Notes: generated by a model from the sequence alone, not told the origin. DNA of 64,000 nt from Streptomyces sp. NBC_01296 (GCF_035984415.1 NZ_CP130720.1:3596001-3660000), one strand, 5' to 3'. Counted from the first letter of the stretch, positions 1-8,684 are shown. Made by a program: numbers and translations.

Positions 1-1
1 C

Positions 2-328
2 TTCGGCGGTGAGCAGATGGGGTGGGAGGGCGCCCTCGCCACGATCGTCGAGGCCCCGCGGCACCAGGTGTTCGTCGCGCTGTACGACATCGCACCGCTG
101 GACGAGGACTCCATGGACCGGTGGGAGGGCGTCGGGCTCGACATCTACCGCCGGATGCGGATCCGCGTCCACACGCTGGACGGCGAGGAGGCGGCGTGGT
201 GCTACGTACTGAACGGCTACGAGGGCGGCCTGCCCTCGGCGCGCTACCTCGGTGAGATCGCGGATGCGGCCGAATCGGCGGGCGCACCGCACGACTACGT
301 GATGGAACTGCGCAAGCGCCCCTGCTGA
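2..328 (+). CDS. Gamma-glutamylcyclotransferase family protein (5' truncated by window edge)
   Basis: The reading frame is open from the first bases of the window, so the N-terminus, including the YGSN-type loop of the family, lies outside it. The visible 108 residues carry the family core: LYDIAPLDEDSMDRWEG followed by YRRMRI and a strand ending near VLNGYEGG, matching the AIG2/GGCT-like fold (the acidic patch with DEDSMDRWEG is where the catalytic Glu normally lies). The family cleaves gamma-glutamyl amides to 5-oxoproline and an amino acid in the cytoplasm. It is on the same strand as PNP but separated by 168 bp containing a regulated promoter, so it is probably a separate unit. Fold assignment is likely; substrate is not readable. 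Confidence 0.75.
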   Translation, partial: FGGEQMGWEGALATIVEAPRHQVFVALYDIAPLDEDSMDRWEGVGLDIYRRMRIRVHTLDGEEAAWCYVLNGYEGGLPSARYLGEIADAAESAGAPHDYVMELRKRPC

Positions 329-369
329 GGCCACCGGGCGCGAGCTCCCGAGCCTCCCGAGCCACGCGA

Positions 370-396
370 GCGATGCGGGCGATGCGGGCGATGCGT
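370..396. repeat. 9-bp tandem repeat, three copies
   Basis: Three copies of GCGATGCGG (last copy ends in T) stand head to tail between the cyclotransferase and the PNP promoter. They do not overlap the operator at 460-471. No function is evident; replication slippage is the simplest origin. Confidence 0.6.
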
Positions 397-459
397 CGGA
401 CAGCGGTCCATTCGGTGGAAACGACAAGACAACGATCCGAACACCGTGAGCTGCGCCAT

Positions 460-496
460 CTACGCGCGTAGGCAATGCTCGGCTACGCTCGTCTGC
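460..496 (+). promoter_or_regulatory. Nucleoside-regulon operator and leaderless promoter of PNP
   Basis: A perfect 12-bp palindrome CTACGCGCGTAG occupies 460-471. A -10 box TACGCT lies at 484-489, seven bases before the GTG at 497, so the transcript probably begins at the start codon. With normal spacing the -35 region falls inside the palindrome, so a bound protein would block RNA polymerase. The same palindrome precedes deoC, add, the ABC transporter operon and, degenerate, deoA and the BMP lipoprotein gene. Operator role is inferred from recurrence and position. Confidence 0.75.
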
Positions 497-1303
497 GTGA
501 ACGCATCTGTTACCGACCCCTTCGCCGACGCCACCGCCGCAGCCGCCCGCCTGCGTGAGCTGACCGGCGCCGAAACCCACGATGTCGCCCTCGTCATGGG
601 CTCCGGCTGGGCCCCCGCCGCAGAGGCGCTGGGCGCACCCGAGGCCGAGTTCCCCGTCACCGAGCTGCCCGGCTTCCCGCCGCCCGCGGTCGAGGGCCAC
701 GGCGGCAAGATCCGCTCGTACAAGATCGGCGACAAGCGTGCGCTGCTCTTCCTCGGCCGGACCCACTACTACGAGGGCCGCGGCGTCGCCGCCGTCGCCC
801 ACGGCGTGCGCACCGCCGTCGCCGCCGGCTGCAAGACCATCGTCCTGACCAACGGCTGCGGCGGTCTGCGCGAGGGCATGCAGCCCGGCCAGCCCGTCCT
901 GATCAGCGACCACCTCAACCTGACGGCCGCCTCGCCGATCGTCGGCGCGAACTTCGTGGACCTGACCGACCTGTACTCGCCGCGCCTGCGCGCGATGTGC
1001 AAGGAGATCGACGAGACCCTCGAAGAGGGCGTCTACGTCCAGTTCCCCGGCCCGCACTACGAGACCCCGGCCGAGATCAACATGATCCGCGTCATGGGCG
1101 CCGACCTGGTCGGCATGTCCACGGTCCTCGAGGCGATCGCCGCCCGCGAGGCCGGCGCCGAGGTGCTCGGCATCTCCCTGGTCACCAACCTGGCGGCGGG
1201 CCTGTCCGGCGAGCCGCTGAACCACGAAGAGGTGCTCCAGGCCGGCCGCGACTCGGCCGCGCGCATGGGCAAGCTGCTGACCCAGGTCCTCGCCCGCATC
1301 TGA
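497..1303 (+). CDS. punA: Purine nucleoside phosphorylase (trimeric class)
   Basis: Phosphorolyses purine (deoxy)nucleosides to base plus (deoxy)ribose-1-phosphate. The 268-residue protein has the family landmarks of trimeric PNPs: phosphate loop MGSGW near residue 34, GRTHYYEG near residue 80, TNGCGG near residue 117, MSTVLEA near residue 207 and the base-binding VTN near residue 230, where Asn favours 6-oxopurines. The GTG at 497 is chosen over an in-frame ATG-type start at 446 because a TAnnnT box ends seven bases before it and because homologous proteins begin at this point; the earlier start would lie upstream of the promoter. The next gene, a phosphosugar mutase, follows after 50 bp and could act on the sugar-1-phosphate product. 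Confidence 0.93.
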   Translation: MNASVTDPFADATAAAARLRELTGAETHDVALVMGSGWAPAAEALGAPEAEFPVTELPGFPPPAVEGHGGKIRSYKIGDKRALLFLGRTHYYEGRGVAAVAHGVRTAVAAGCKTIVLTNGCGGLREGMQPGQPVLISDHLNLTAASPIVGANFVDLTDLYSPRLRAMCKEIDETLEEGVYVQFPGPHYETPAEINMIRVMGADLVGMSTVLEAIAAREAGAEVLGISLVTNLAAGLSGEPLNHEEVLQAGRDSAARMGKLLTQVLARI

Positions 1304-1353
1304 GGCACCGGCACCGTACGAGAAGAACCCGTACGAGAGACAAGGCGGAAGTA

Positions 1354-3000
1354 GTGCAGGAACAGGACGACCTGATCACCCGGGCCCAGGCCTGGCTGGC
1401 GGAGGACCCGGACCCGGAGACGGCCGAGGAGCTCGCGAAGCTCATCGAGGCCGGGGACGTCACGGAGCTGGCGGACCGGTTCTCCGGCACCCTCCAGTTC
1501 GGCACGGCCGGACTGCGCGGCGAGATCGGCGCGGGCCCGATGCGGATGAACCGCTCGGTGGTCATCCGGGCCGCGGCCGGCCTCGCGGCCTACCTGAAGG
1601 CCCAGGGCCATGCCGGCGGCCTGGTCGTCGTCGGCTACGACGCGCGGTACAAGTCCGCGGACTTCGCCCGCGACACCGCCGCCGTGATGACCGGCGCGGG
1701 CCTGCGCGCGGCCGTCCTGCCCCGCCCGCTGCCGACGCCGGTCCTCGCGTACGCCATACGGCACCTGGGTGCCGTAGCCGGCGTCGAGGTGACCGCGAGC
1801 CACAACCCGCCCCGGGACAACGGCTACAAGGTCTACCTCGGCGACGGCTCGCAGATCGTGTCCCCCGCGGACACCGAGATCGCCGCGGAGATCGGGCGCG
1901 TGGAGACCCTCGCCTCGGTCCCCCGTCCGGAGTCCGGCTGGGAGGACCTCGGCGACGAGGTCCTGGAGGCCTACCTGGCCCGTACGGACGCCGTCCTGAC
2001 CCCCGGCTCCCCCCGGGGCGTGCGGACCGTCTACACGGCCATGCACGGCGTCGGCAAGGACGTCGTCCTGGCCGCCTTCGCCCGCGCCGGCTTCCCGGCC
2101 CCGGTCCTCGTGGCCGAGCAGGCGGAGCCGGACCCGGCCTTCCCGACGGTGGCCTTCCCGAACCCGGAGGAGCCGGGCGCGATGGACCTGGCCTTCGCGA
2201 CGGCCGCCCGGGTGAACCCGGACATCGTCATCGCGAACGACCCGGACGCGGACCGCTGCGCGGTGGCCGTCCCCACCGCGGACGGCTGGCGCATGCTCCG
2301 CGGCGACGAGGTCGGCGCGCTGCTGGCGGCCCACCTGGTCCACAAGGGCGCGCAGGGCGTCTTCGCGGAGTCGATCGTGTCGTCCTCGCTCCTGGGCCGG
2401 ATCGCGGAGGCGGCGGGCGTCGGCTACGAGGAGACCCTCACCGGCTTCAAGTGGATCGCCCGCGTCGAGGGCCTGCGCTACGGCTACGAGGAGGCGCTCG
2501 GCTACTGCGTGGACCCCGAGGGCGTCCGCGACAAGGACGGCGTCACCGCCGCCCTGCTGGTGGCGGAGCTGGCCTCGGAGCTCAAGGAGCAGGGCCGTAC
2601 GCTGACCGACCTGCTCGACGACCTGGCGATGGAGCACGGCCTGCACGCCACCGACCAGCTGTCGGTCCGCGTCTCGGACCTGTCGGTCATCGCCTCGGCG
2701 ATGGCCGCGCTGCGCGCGCAGCCGCCGGTGTCGCTGGCGGGCCTGCGGGTCTCCTCGGCGGAGGACCTGAACCGGGGTACGGCGACGCTGCCGCCCACGG
2801 ACGGCCTGCGCTACTACCTGGAGGGCGACTACAAGGCCCGGGTGATCGTGCGGCCGTCGGGCACGGAGCCGAAGCTGAAGTGCTACCTGGAGGTCGTGGT
2901 CCCGGTGGCGGACGCCGCGGACCTCGCGCCGGCCCGCACCCGCGGCCAGGAGATCCTGGACGGGATCAAGAAGGACCTGTCGGCAGCCGCCGGCATCTGA
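1354..3000 (+). CDS. Phosphohexomutase-family protein, probable phosphopentomutase
   Basis: 548-residue alpha-D-phosphohexomutase superfamily enzyme. Visible landmarks in order: substrate-entry QFGTAGLRGE near residue 48, catalytic phosphoserine loop TASHNP near residue 149, metal-binding NDPDADR near residue 294, sugar loop EEALGYC near residue 380, and phosphate-binding RPSGTEPK near residue 500. The family is often annotated as phosphomannomutase. Its position 50 bp after PNP, within a regulon that also contains deoC and deoA, makes conversion of (deoxy)ribose-1-phosphate to the 5-phosphate the best-supported role; no separate deoB-type gene is present in the window. The GTG start has GGAAG just upstream. 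Family assignment is firm, substrate is inferred. Confidence 0.85.
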   Translation: MQEQDDLITRAQAWLAEDPDPETAEELAKLIEAGDVTELADRFSGTLQFGTAGLRGEIGAGPMRMNRSVVIRAAAGLAAYLKAQGHAGGLVVVGYDARYKSADFARDTAAVMTGAGLRAAVLPRPLPTPVLAYAIRHLGAVAGVEVTASHNPPRDNGYKVYLGDGSQIVSPADTEIAAEIGRVETLASVPRPESGWEDLGDEVLEAYLARTDAVLTPGSPRGVRTVYTAMHGVGKDVVLAAFARAGFPAPVLVAEQAEPDPAFPTVAFPNPEEPGAMDLAFATAARVNPDIVIANDPDADRCAVAVPTADGWRMLRGDEVGALLAAHLVHKGAQGVFAESIVSSSLLGRIAEAAGVGYEETLTGFKWIARVEGLRYGYEEALGYCVDPEGVRDKDGVTAALLVAELASELKEQGRTLTDLLDDLAMEHGLHATDQLSVRVSDLSVIASAMAALRAQPPVSLAGLRVSSAEDLNRGTATLPPTDGLRYYLEGDYKARVIVRPSGTEPKLKCYLEVVVPVADAADLAPARTRGQEILDGIKKDLSAAAGI

Positions 3001-3077
3001 TTTCCTCCCGCGCCGCTCGCGCGGCTCGGCCCCGAGGGGCCTCCCCGCTTCGCGCCGCTGCACCGGACTCCGTCCGT
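3001..3077 (+). repeat. Intergenic repeat element, copy A (directly after mutase stop)
   Basis: This 77-bp stretch starts at the base after the mutase TGA and aligns with 55099-55176, which starts at the base after the sdhB TGA, with about 13 differences and two one-base gaps. Both begin TTTC and end CCGGACTCCGTCCGT, and both can fold a GGCCC/GGGCC hairpin with a tetraloop. Both are followed by terminator-like stems. Confidence 0.7.
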
Positions 3078-3088
3078 GGGGTGCAGTC

Positions 3089-3137
3089 CAGGGGCTTCGG
3101 CCCCTGCCCGGCCCCCTGAGCTCCGGCTCGGGGGGCC
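3089..3137 (+). terminator. Two consecutive hairpins after the mutase
   Basis: First stem CAGGGGC (3089-3095) with TTCG loop and GCCCCTG (3100-3106). Second stem GGCCCCCTGAGC (3110-3121) with loop TCCG and GCTCGGGGGGCC (3126-3137), one G-U pair. No long U run follows, as is usual in this genus. They would end the PNP-mutase transcript. Confidence 0.6.
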
Positions 3138-3273
3138 TTCGGCGTCCCCGGGGCGAGTCCGGGGGCGCGCCTACCCGCACCTGATGACGGCCGGATCCCC
3201 CCACGGGCCACCCGAGCGCGTCAGATCGCTGCGCGCGTCTCCCGTCTCGGCGTCCGGCGGCCGCCCAGAGCGT

Positions 3274-3825
3274 TCAGCCGAGGTCGAGCAGCATCACGTC
3301 GTGCAGGGGTGCGCCGGGCCACGGGTGTGCATCACCCACCTTGCGGTAGCCCCATGCGCGATAGGCGGCCACGGCCGCTTCGCTGTCCGGGTGGACGTTG
3401 AGCAAGACCCGTTCGGCGTCGACGGTGGCGAGCAGGGTGTCGTGCAAGCGGCGGGCGACGCCCTGTCGACGCCAGGCGGCGCGCACGGCGAGTTCCATCA
3501 GACCGAAGGTTCGACGGCCGTCCTCGCGCCGCATGTCTTCAGGAACCGGCTCCAAGAGCTGATCCCACCAACCCGTTTGGGGGCCGAGGGGGTACCCGTA
3601 CGCCATGCCGACCGGCCGACCGTCTTCGGTCGTCGCCAGCGCTCCGAGGAAAGTGCTCTTACGGGTTTGGGCCCGGAACCGGCGGAAGGCGGCTGATACC
3701 TCCGCGTCGCTTTCGGCATAGGGCGGTTCGGCGAACGCCTCGGCGTAGACCAGGCGGAAGGCGTCCTCTGCGCTCGCTGCAGCCGAGCCGTCGAGCCGTA
3801 TGACGCGGATCTGTGACTGACTCAT
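3274..3825 (-). CDS. GNAT family N-acetyltransferase
   Basis: 183-residue protein with the acetyl-CoA-binding motif A RRQGVARRL near residue 114 preceded by the beta-4 strand LMELAVRAAW, and a C-terminal AYRAWGY motif typical of GNAT enzymes. The acceptor substrate cannot be read from the sequence. Its ATG overlaps the TGA of the upstream XRE/TPR regulator by four bases (ATGA), so the two are translationally coupled. The pair sits between the nucleoside genes and the afsQ locus, and its base composition is somewhat less GC-rich than its neighbours, which suggests accessory DNA. Acetylation by this enzyme may be controlled by the partner regulator, but that is inference from the overlap only. 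Confidence 0.85.
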   Translation of the reverse strand: MSQSQIRVIRLDGSAAASAEDAFRLVYAEAFAEPPYAESDAEVSAAFRRFRAQTRKSTFLGALATTEDGRPVGMAYGYPLGPQTGWWDQLLEPVPEDMRREDGRRTFGLMELAVRAAWRRQGVARRLHDTLLATVDAERVLLNVHPDSEAAVAAYRAWGYRKVGDAHPWPGAPLHDVMLLDLG

Positions 3826-5099
3826 CCCGGACCCTTTCGAACGGTCTCGTGAATGCGCGCGACGCAGTCGCGGGCGGTCTGGCTGGGAATCCCGGCCGCT
3901 GACCTCTGGAAGTCACACACCTTGCCCAGCAAGCGGGGAGAAGCGATCCCACCCCACGTGTCCAGGACGCCGTATACCTCGGCACACGCTTCTTCGAGCT
4001 CTCCGGCTGCCAGCAGGGCATCGGCGAACCTGATCCGGTAGGAGGCACTGTTCCGGGCCAGATCGCCGCCGATGCCTTGCACGGCGGCACGAAGGAACGG
4101 CACCGCTCGCTGTGGTTGGTTCGCCCTCATGTACATGTCGGCAGTGGCGTAGTCGACTTCGAACGGCCCCACAAACCGAGCCCAGTTGGGCACTTCTTCG
4201 TCGGAATCAGCACGCCCCTGATATTGAACGGACCGGCTGAGAGCCCGGCGTGCGCTTGCCAGATCCCCTGAGTGAATGGCCACGTTGGCACTCCGAAGTG
4301 CGATCACGAGGTGAACGGTCGCACCGGCCTGTGTCCGAGCCGCCAAGCGGTATGCGTTCTCCACGGCACTCGCCGCCTCCCACGTTCGATCTGCCTTGAT
4401 CGCCAGTAGGACCAGGGTCTCCAGCACGGAAATCTGAAGGAGGGGGTCGTCGACGAGCTGAGCCGCTGCAAGGGCTTCCATACATGCCGACCTGCCCTCG
4501 GCAATGCGGCCGCCGTCATAGCCGTACCAGGCCCGATGCCCATGCAATTCGGCGAGCATCTTCTGGAGCTCGCACCCAACAGCCGAGGTGTACGACCCGC
4601 TTTCCAAGGCGCCGGTGATGTCCGCCTCGATATGACCGGCCTGGATGCCGGCCGGCGCGCTGCCCTTGGTGTGGTCGGTCCGGTAGAGCTCTTCGAGCCG
4701 CTCGCGCAAACGCCCGAGCTCGAACGCGCCCACGCGTGGCCCCCGCACAGCGGGGATGAGGGCCGCCGCTACGAGGGCACCCGCGTCCGCGACGAAGGAT
4801 CTCCTCTTCACGTTCCCAGAATCACTGATCGGCGCTGCCACCGTCACGCGATGGAGCGGAACCTCGAAACCCATCTCGGCAAGCGGGACACCGAACATCG
4901 CCTCCAGGACGATTTGCTGGCCCGGGTGAGGAAGGGGCGGCGGCGTTTCGTTCTCCCAGCGCCGTAACTGGCGGACGCTCACCGCGGCGGCGATGCCGAG
5001 CCGCGCTGCCTCCGTAGCGAATGCCGAGACGAACGACGCCTGTGTGTATCCCGCTGCCTGGCGTAACGGGACCAGTTTCTTCACCAGCTCGCTCACCAT
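3822..5099 (-). CDS. XRE-type transcriptional regulator with TPR-like C-terminal domain
   Basis: 425-residue protein. Residues about 1-60 contain a helix-turn-helix of the XRE type (RQAAGYTQASF, then VSVRQLRRWENE); the long C-terminal part is helical with repeated Ala/Leu-rich pairs such as ASARRALSRS and GELEEACAEVYG, as in SARP-less XRE/TPR regulators of Streptomyces. The frame is open further upstream to 5258, but that start would overlap the divergent gene at 5251; ATG at 5099 follows a TATCCT box at 5129-5124 by a short leader, so it is preferred. The immediately following GTG at 5096 is an alternative. The gene is coupled to the downstream GNAT. Ligand and targets are unknown. Confidence 0.78.
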   Translation of the reverse strand: MVSELVKKLVPLRQAAGYTQASFVSAFATEAARLGIAAAVSVRQLRRWENETPPPLPHPGQQIVLEAMFGVPLAEMGFEVPLHRVTVAAPISDSGNVKRRSFVADAGALVAAALIPAVRGPRVGAFELGRLRERLEELYRTDHTKGSAPAGIQAGHIEADITGALESGSYTSAVGCELQKMLAELHGHRAWYGYDGGRIAEGRSACMEALAAAQLVDDPLLQISVLETLVLLAIKADRTWEAASAVENAYRLAARTQAGATVHLVIALRSANVAIHSGDLASARRALSRSVQYQGRADSDEEVPNWARFVGPFEVDYATADMYMRANQPQRAVPFLRAAVQGIGGDLARNSASYRIRFADALLAAGELEEACAEVYGVLDTWGGIASPRLLGKVCDFQRSAAGIPSQTARDCVARIHETVRKGPG

Positions 5100-5250
5100 C
5101 CGTGCGTGGTCCGTGACGGTTTCAGGATACGGGCGGCAGGTGGCGGCGAGAGGAAACGTCCGCCTGAACGTCCGCCCTCCCAGCGACCGCGACACCTCTC
5201 TGGGCGCTGGACTTGGCTCCACGCCACCCCGCGCGAAAGGCAGAGGATCC

Positions 5251-5640
5251 ATGACCACGATCCACGAAAGAGCCGCCCACGAAGACCCTTGTCCAAAGCC
5301 GGAGGCCGGGACCGGACCCAGTCAGGAACTCCTCGACCGTGCGCGGGTCGGCTGGGAGCGCTTCCTCGACACCTTCGAGGCGGCATCCGATGAGAAGCTG
5401 TACGAGTGTGTCCCCCACCGCCTCCTGCACCGCCGTGTCCGTGACATCGCGTCCGGTACCGAAGGTGAGCTGATGGCCGTGGTCAACGAGAACGTGTCCG
5501 GCACCGGCGCCGCGCAGTGGGTGCGGCTGGCCTATGTCCGCGACTTGTCCGGTCTCGAATTCACCACCGCGGCAGGCAACATCGTGCCCGCCGAGTACAT
5601 CGACACCTTGGAAGCCTGCCTCAAGAGGCCATCCGACTGA
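5251..5640 (+). CDS. Hypothetical protein, 129 aa
   Basis: I do not recognise this family. The ATG at 5251 follows an AGAGGATCC Shine-Dalgarno-like stretch. The product is soluble, acidic and has no membrane segment or signal peptide; residues about 30-45 (RARVGWERFLDTFEAA) form an amphipathic helix, followed by a segment with paired His/Arg (PHRLLHRRVRD) and a C-terminal part rich in beta strands. It is divergent from the XRE/TPR regulator with about 150 bp between starts, an arrangement common for a regulator and its target. It could belong with the GNAT/XRE pair as an accessory module. Existence as a gene is supported by codon use and the RBS. Confidence 0.6.
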   Translation: MTTIHERAAHEDPCPKPEAGTGPSQELLDRARVGWERFLDTFEAASDEKLYECVPHRLLHRRVRDIASGTEGELMAVVNENVSGTGAAQWVRLAYVRDLSGLEFTTAAGNIVPAEYIDTLEACLKRPSD

Positions 5641-5861
5641 CCCCGATCGGCCCTGGACGGCCGCCTGCCGCGAAACCGAAGGCTCCTGCTGCGCAGAACG
5701 CTCTCCCCGCCCCGCGCAGCGACCGAACACCCGGCAGCGGTGCTCTGCACGGCCGTGCCCGTTCCGGGGCGCCTCCCCGGGCCCACATCCGCCGGTCGGA
5801 GGCCGGCGCAGCGGCACGAAGCCGGGGGGGCGCCCCCGGCGCCGAGCCGCGCGAGCGCGCG

Positions 5862-6473
5862 TCAGGAGGGGGTGGGGGTCGGGCGGACCAGTTCGCCCAG
5901 GGTGGGGACCGATTCCGGGCGGGAGCGGACCGCCTCCGTGCACTCCCACGCCCGCGGCGGATCCGCGTCCGGCCCGCCCAGCACCACCGGCCCCGGCCCC
6001 GCCGACACCGCCTCGCTGCCCGCCAGCGTGCACACCACCTGCGACAGGGCGACCGGCGGCAGGTCCTCCGGCTTGCGGCTGAGCCGCACCGTGCCCGCCG
6101 GATCGCCCGGGCGCGCCGGTGCGACCGTCAGCCCGTCGGGGACCGACGTCGTGAAGCCCGCGTCCCGCTCCTCCGCCGACGGCTCCCGCTGCAGCGCCTC
6201 CAGCAGCGCCTCGGCGACCAGGATCACGGGGTCGCGTACCGGCTTCTTCTCCGGCACCGGCACCACCCGCTCCACGCCGACCAGCTGCGATCCGCACACG
6301 AGCTCCACCGTGGCCCGGAAGCCCTGTACCCCGGTCTGCAGCTCCGGGGTGTCGCACGACACCCGCGAAGGCGCCGGACCGACGTCCACCGGCACCGTCG
6401 TCGCCCTGATCCCGCAGCCGGACACCAGCCCCACCAGGGCCAGCAGCACTGCCGCCCTACGCGTCCGCGTCAC
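5862..6473 (-). CDS. afsQ3: Lipoprotein of the afsQ locus (AfsQ3-like)
   Basis: 203-residue protein with a short positive N-terminus (TRTRRA), a hydrophobic stretch and a lipobox ending LVSGC near residue 20, so it should be exported and lipid-anchored. The mature part has several Cys residues and a proline-rich tail PTPTPS. The GTG start lies 17 bp inside the end of the sensor kinase gene, so it is translated with afsQ1-afsQ2. From memory, S. coelicolor has a lipoprotein gene, called afsQ3, at this place. A role as an extracytoplasmic modulator or ligand sensor for the kinase is plausible, by analogy with the CseA lipoprotein, but is not shown by the sequence. Confidence 0.75.
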   Translation of the reverse strand: MTRTRRAAVLLALVGLVSGCGIRATTVPVDVGPAPSRVSCDTPELQTGVQGFRATVELVCGSQLVGVERVVPVPEKKPVRDPVILVAEALLEALQREPSAEERDAGFTTSVPDGLTVAPARPGDPAGTVRLSRKPEDLPPVALSQVVCTLAGSEAVSAGPGPVVLGGPDADPPRAWECTEAVRSRPESVPTLGELVRPTPTPS

Positions 6474-7941
6474 CGGCGATCACCTTCCCCACGTCCACCG
6501 GCAGCCGCAGCGTGAACAGCGCGCCGCCCTCCGGCCCGTTGGCGGCGGTGATGTCACCGCCGTGGATGTGTGCGTTCTCCACCGCGATCGACAGGCCCAG
6601 CCCGCTCCCGTCGGACTTGGGCCGCGAGGCGCTCGCCTTGTAGAAGCGGTCGAAGACGTGCGGCAGCACCTCCTCGGGGATGCCCGGCCCGTTGTCCTGG
6701 ACCGCGATCACGAGCCACTCGCCCTCGACGACCACCGACACCCGCACCGGCGAGCCGCCGTGCTTGAGCGCGTTGCCGATCAGGTTGGCGAGGATGACGT
6801 CGAGCCGGCGCGGGTCGAGCCGCGCCACGATGCCGCGCTCGGCGTCGAGTTCGACCGCGTCGAGCCACGCCCGCGCGTCGATGCACGCCGTCACCTGGTC
6901 GGCGACGTCCACGTCGTCCAGCACGAGCCGCGCCGTCCCCGCGTCGAAGCGGGTGACCTCCATCAGGTTCTCCACCAGGATGTTCAGCCGCCGGGTCTCG
7001 CTGACCACCAGCGCCACCGCCGGTGCGATCATCGGATCGAGGTCTTCGACCTCTTCCTCCAGCACCTCGGCGACCGCCGTCAACGCCGTCAGCGGCGTGC
7101 GCAGTTCGTGCGACATGTCCGCGACGAAGCGTCGGCTGGCCTCCTCCCGGGCGCTCATGTCGGCGACCTTCTTCTCCAGCGCCTCGGCCGTCTTGTTGAA
7201 CGTGTGCGACAGATCGGCGAGTTCGTCGGTCCCCGACACGTCGAGCCGGTGGTCCAGCTCGCCCTCGCCGAGGCGCCGCGCCGCGTCCCCCAGCCGCTGT
7301 ACGGGCTTGAGGACGGTCCGGGCCGCGGCCTGGGCCAGCAGCGCCGACCCGAGCAGAGCGAGACCCGTGGCGATGGTCAGCGACCAGCCCAGCGCGTTCA
7401 GGTCGTCCCGCTCCTGCGCCAGGGACTTGTACATGTAGCCGGTCGGCCCGCCGCCCACGATCCGCGTCCCGCCGACCAGGTACGGATTGCCGCGCGGCTT
7501 CGTCCGCTGCCAGTACATGTGGTACTCGGAGTCGTTGGCCGCCGTCGCCTTCTGCTGGTCGTTCACCGCACGCTGCAGCGAGGCGGGTACGTCGTCCAGC
7601 CCGAAGGAGTCGGGACCGGCCGCGCCGAACACCTTGCGGCCGCCCCGCTCGTCGACCAGCAGCACGCTGTAGCCGGGGCTGCTGCCCGCCATCAGCTCGG
7701 CGGTGCGCTGCATCTCCTCGGGCGTCGGGTCGGCGGGCAGCGCCGCGGCCCGGTTCTGCATCTCCTGGCGGAAGTCGCCGAGGGCCGCGTCCTGGGTACG
7801 GGTGAGCACGGCCTCGCGGTTGAGCCAGTACGCGATCCCGGACGCGGAGACCGCGGCCACCAGCGCGACCAGGCAGAAGACCATCAGGAGCCGCAGCCGC
7901 AGGCTGGTCCAGCGCCGGCCCGCGAACAGGGCTTTGATCAC
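6457..7941 (-). CDS. afsQ2: Sensor histidine kinase AfsQ2
   Basis: 494-residue membrane kinase. Order of parts: N-terminal membrane segment (about 18-38, LMVFCLVALVAAV), an extracytoplasmic sensing region of roughly 130 residues, a second membrane segment (about 188-208), a HAMP linker (PVQRLGDAARRLGEG), a dimerisation/phosphoacceptor helix with FVADMSHELRTPLT carrying the His, and the ATPase domain with N box LIGNALKHGG, G1 DNGPGIP and G2 GSGLGLS. All catalytic motifs are intact. The GTG start overlaps the TGA of afsQ1 by four bases. Known role from S. coelicolor: controls antibiotic production and nitrogen-related genes under defined nutrient conditions. Confidence 0.92.
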   Translation of the reverse strand: MIKALFAGRRWTSLRLRLLMVFCLVALVAAVSASGIAYWLNREAVLTRTQDAALGDFRQEMQNRAAALPADPTPEEMQRTAELMAGSSPGYSVLLVDERGGRKVFGAAGPDSFGLDDVPASLQRAVNDQQKATAANDSEYHMYWQRTKPRGNPYLVGGTRIVGGGPTGYMYKSLAQERDDLNALGWSLTIATGLALLGSALLAQAAARTVLKPVQRLGDAARRLGEGELDHRLDVSGTDELADLSHTFNKTAEALEKKVADMSAREEASRRFVADMSHELRTPLTALTAVAEVLEEEVEDLDPMIAPAVALVVSETRRLNILVENLMEVTRFDAGTARLVLDDVDVADQVTACIDARAWLDAVELDAERGIVARLDPRRLDVILANLIGNALKHGGSPVRVSVVVEGEWLVIAVQDNGPGIPEEVLPHVFDRFYKASASRPKSDGSGLGLSIAVENAHIHGGDITAANGPEGGALFTLRLPVDVGKVIAGDADA

Positions 7942-8615
7942 TGCGGCGAGTCCAGCCGGTAGCCGACACCACGGACGGTCCGGATGAGGGTGGGCGAGGA
8001 CGGCACTTCCTCGACCTTGGCGCGCAGCCGCTGGACGCAGGCGTCCACGAGCCGGGAGTCGCCGAGGTAGTCGTGCTCCCAGACGAGGCGCAGCAGCTGC
8101 TGTCGGGAGAGCGCCTGCCCGGGCCGGCGGCTGAGCTCCAGGAGCAGCCGCAGCTCGGTCGGCGTCAGTTGGAGGTCCTCGCCGTTCTTCGTGACCGTCA
8201 TCGCGGACCGGTCGATGACCAGGGACCCGAAGACGGCGGAATCGGTGGCCTCCCGTTCCCCTCGGCGCAGCACGGCCCGGATCCGGGCGTCGAGCACCCG
8301 GCCCTGGACCGGCTTGACGACGTAGTCGTCGGCGCCGGACTCCAGGCCCACCACCACGTCGATGTCGTCACTGCGCGCGGTGAGCAGGATGATCGGCAGC
8401 TGGTCGGTGCGGCGGATCCGCCGGCACACCTCGAAACCGTCGATCCCGGGCAGCATCACGTCCAGCACGATCAGGTCCGGCCGCTGCTCGCGCAGCAGTT
8501 TCAGGCCGTCCTCGCCCGTCGCCGCGGTGGCCACACGGTGGCCCTGGCGAGACAGGGAGAGTTCGAGGGCCGTGCGGATGGCGTCGTCGTCCTCGATCAG
8601 CAACAGGAAAGGCAC
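7938..8615 (-). CDS. afsQ1: OmpR-family response regulator AfsQ1
   Basis: 225 residues, the length I remember for AfsQ1. The receiver domain starts FLLLIEDDD, has the phosphoacceptor in LIVLDVMLPG (Asp near 52) and the conserved Lys in VVKPVQG. The C-terminal winged helix has LTPTELRLLL and ends RTVRGVGYRLD. GTG at 8615 is chosen because homologues start there; an in-frame ATG six codons upstream (8633) is possible. It is transcribed away from sigQ with a 178-bp divergent promoter region that contains a match to the AfsQ1 box (GTnAC-N6-GTnAC) at 8685-8700, so autoregulation and sigQ control are likely. Confidence 0.95.
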   Translation of the reverse strand: MPFLLLIEDDDAIRTALELSLSRQGHRVATAATGEDGLKLLREQRPDLIVLDVMLPGIDGFEVCRRIRRTDQLPIILLTARSDDIDVVVGLESGADDYVVKPVQGRVLDARIRAVLRRGEREATDSAVFGSLVIDRSAMTVTKNGEDLQLTPTELRLLLELSRRPGQALSRQQLLRLVWEHDYLGDSRLVDACVQRLRAKVEEVPSSPTLIRTVRGVGYRLDSPQ

Positions 8616-8684
8616 GGGCTCATTCTGTCCCATGGACCGTTCGGAGTTCGACCGTCGGGTGCACGGGATCGCACAGAGGTCGCT

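Noticed and set aside
1057..3204. Long minus-strand open frame (715 aa) opposite the mutase
   Set aside because: Its protein is almost all Arg, Gly and Val without any domain; it is the antisense of a clear phosphosugar mutase and arises from high third-position GC.
3822..5258. Longer XRE/TPR protein starting at 5258
   Set aside because: It would overlap the divergent gene at 5251 and lie upstream of the TATCCT box; no homology in the extra 53 residues.
5740..7962. 740-aa plus-strand frame opposite afsQ2/afsQ3
   Set aside because: The minus strand has complete kinase motifs in order; this frame is compositionally odd and has no domain.
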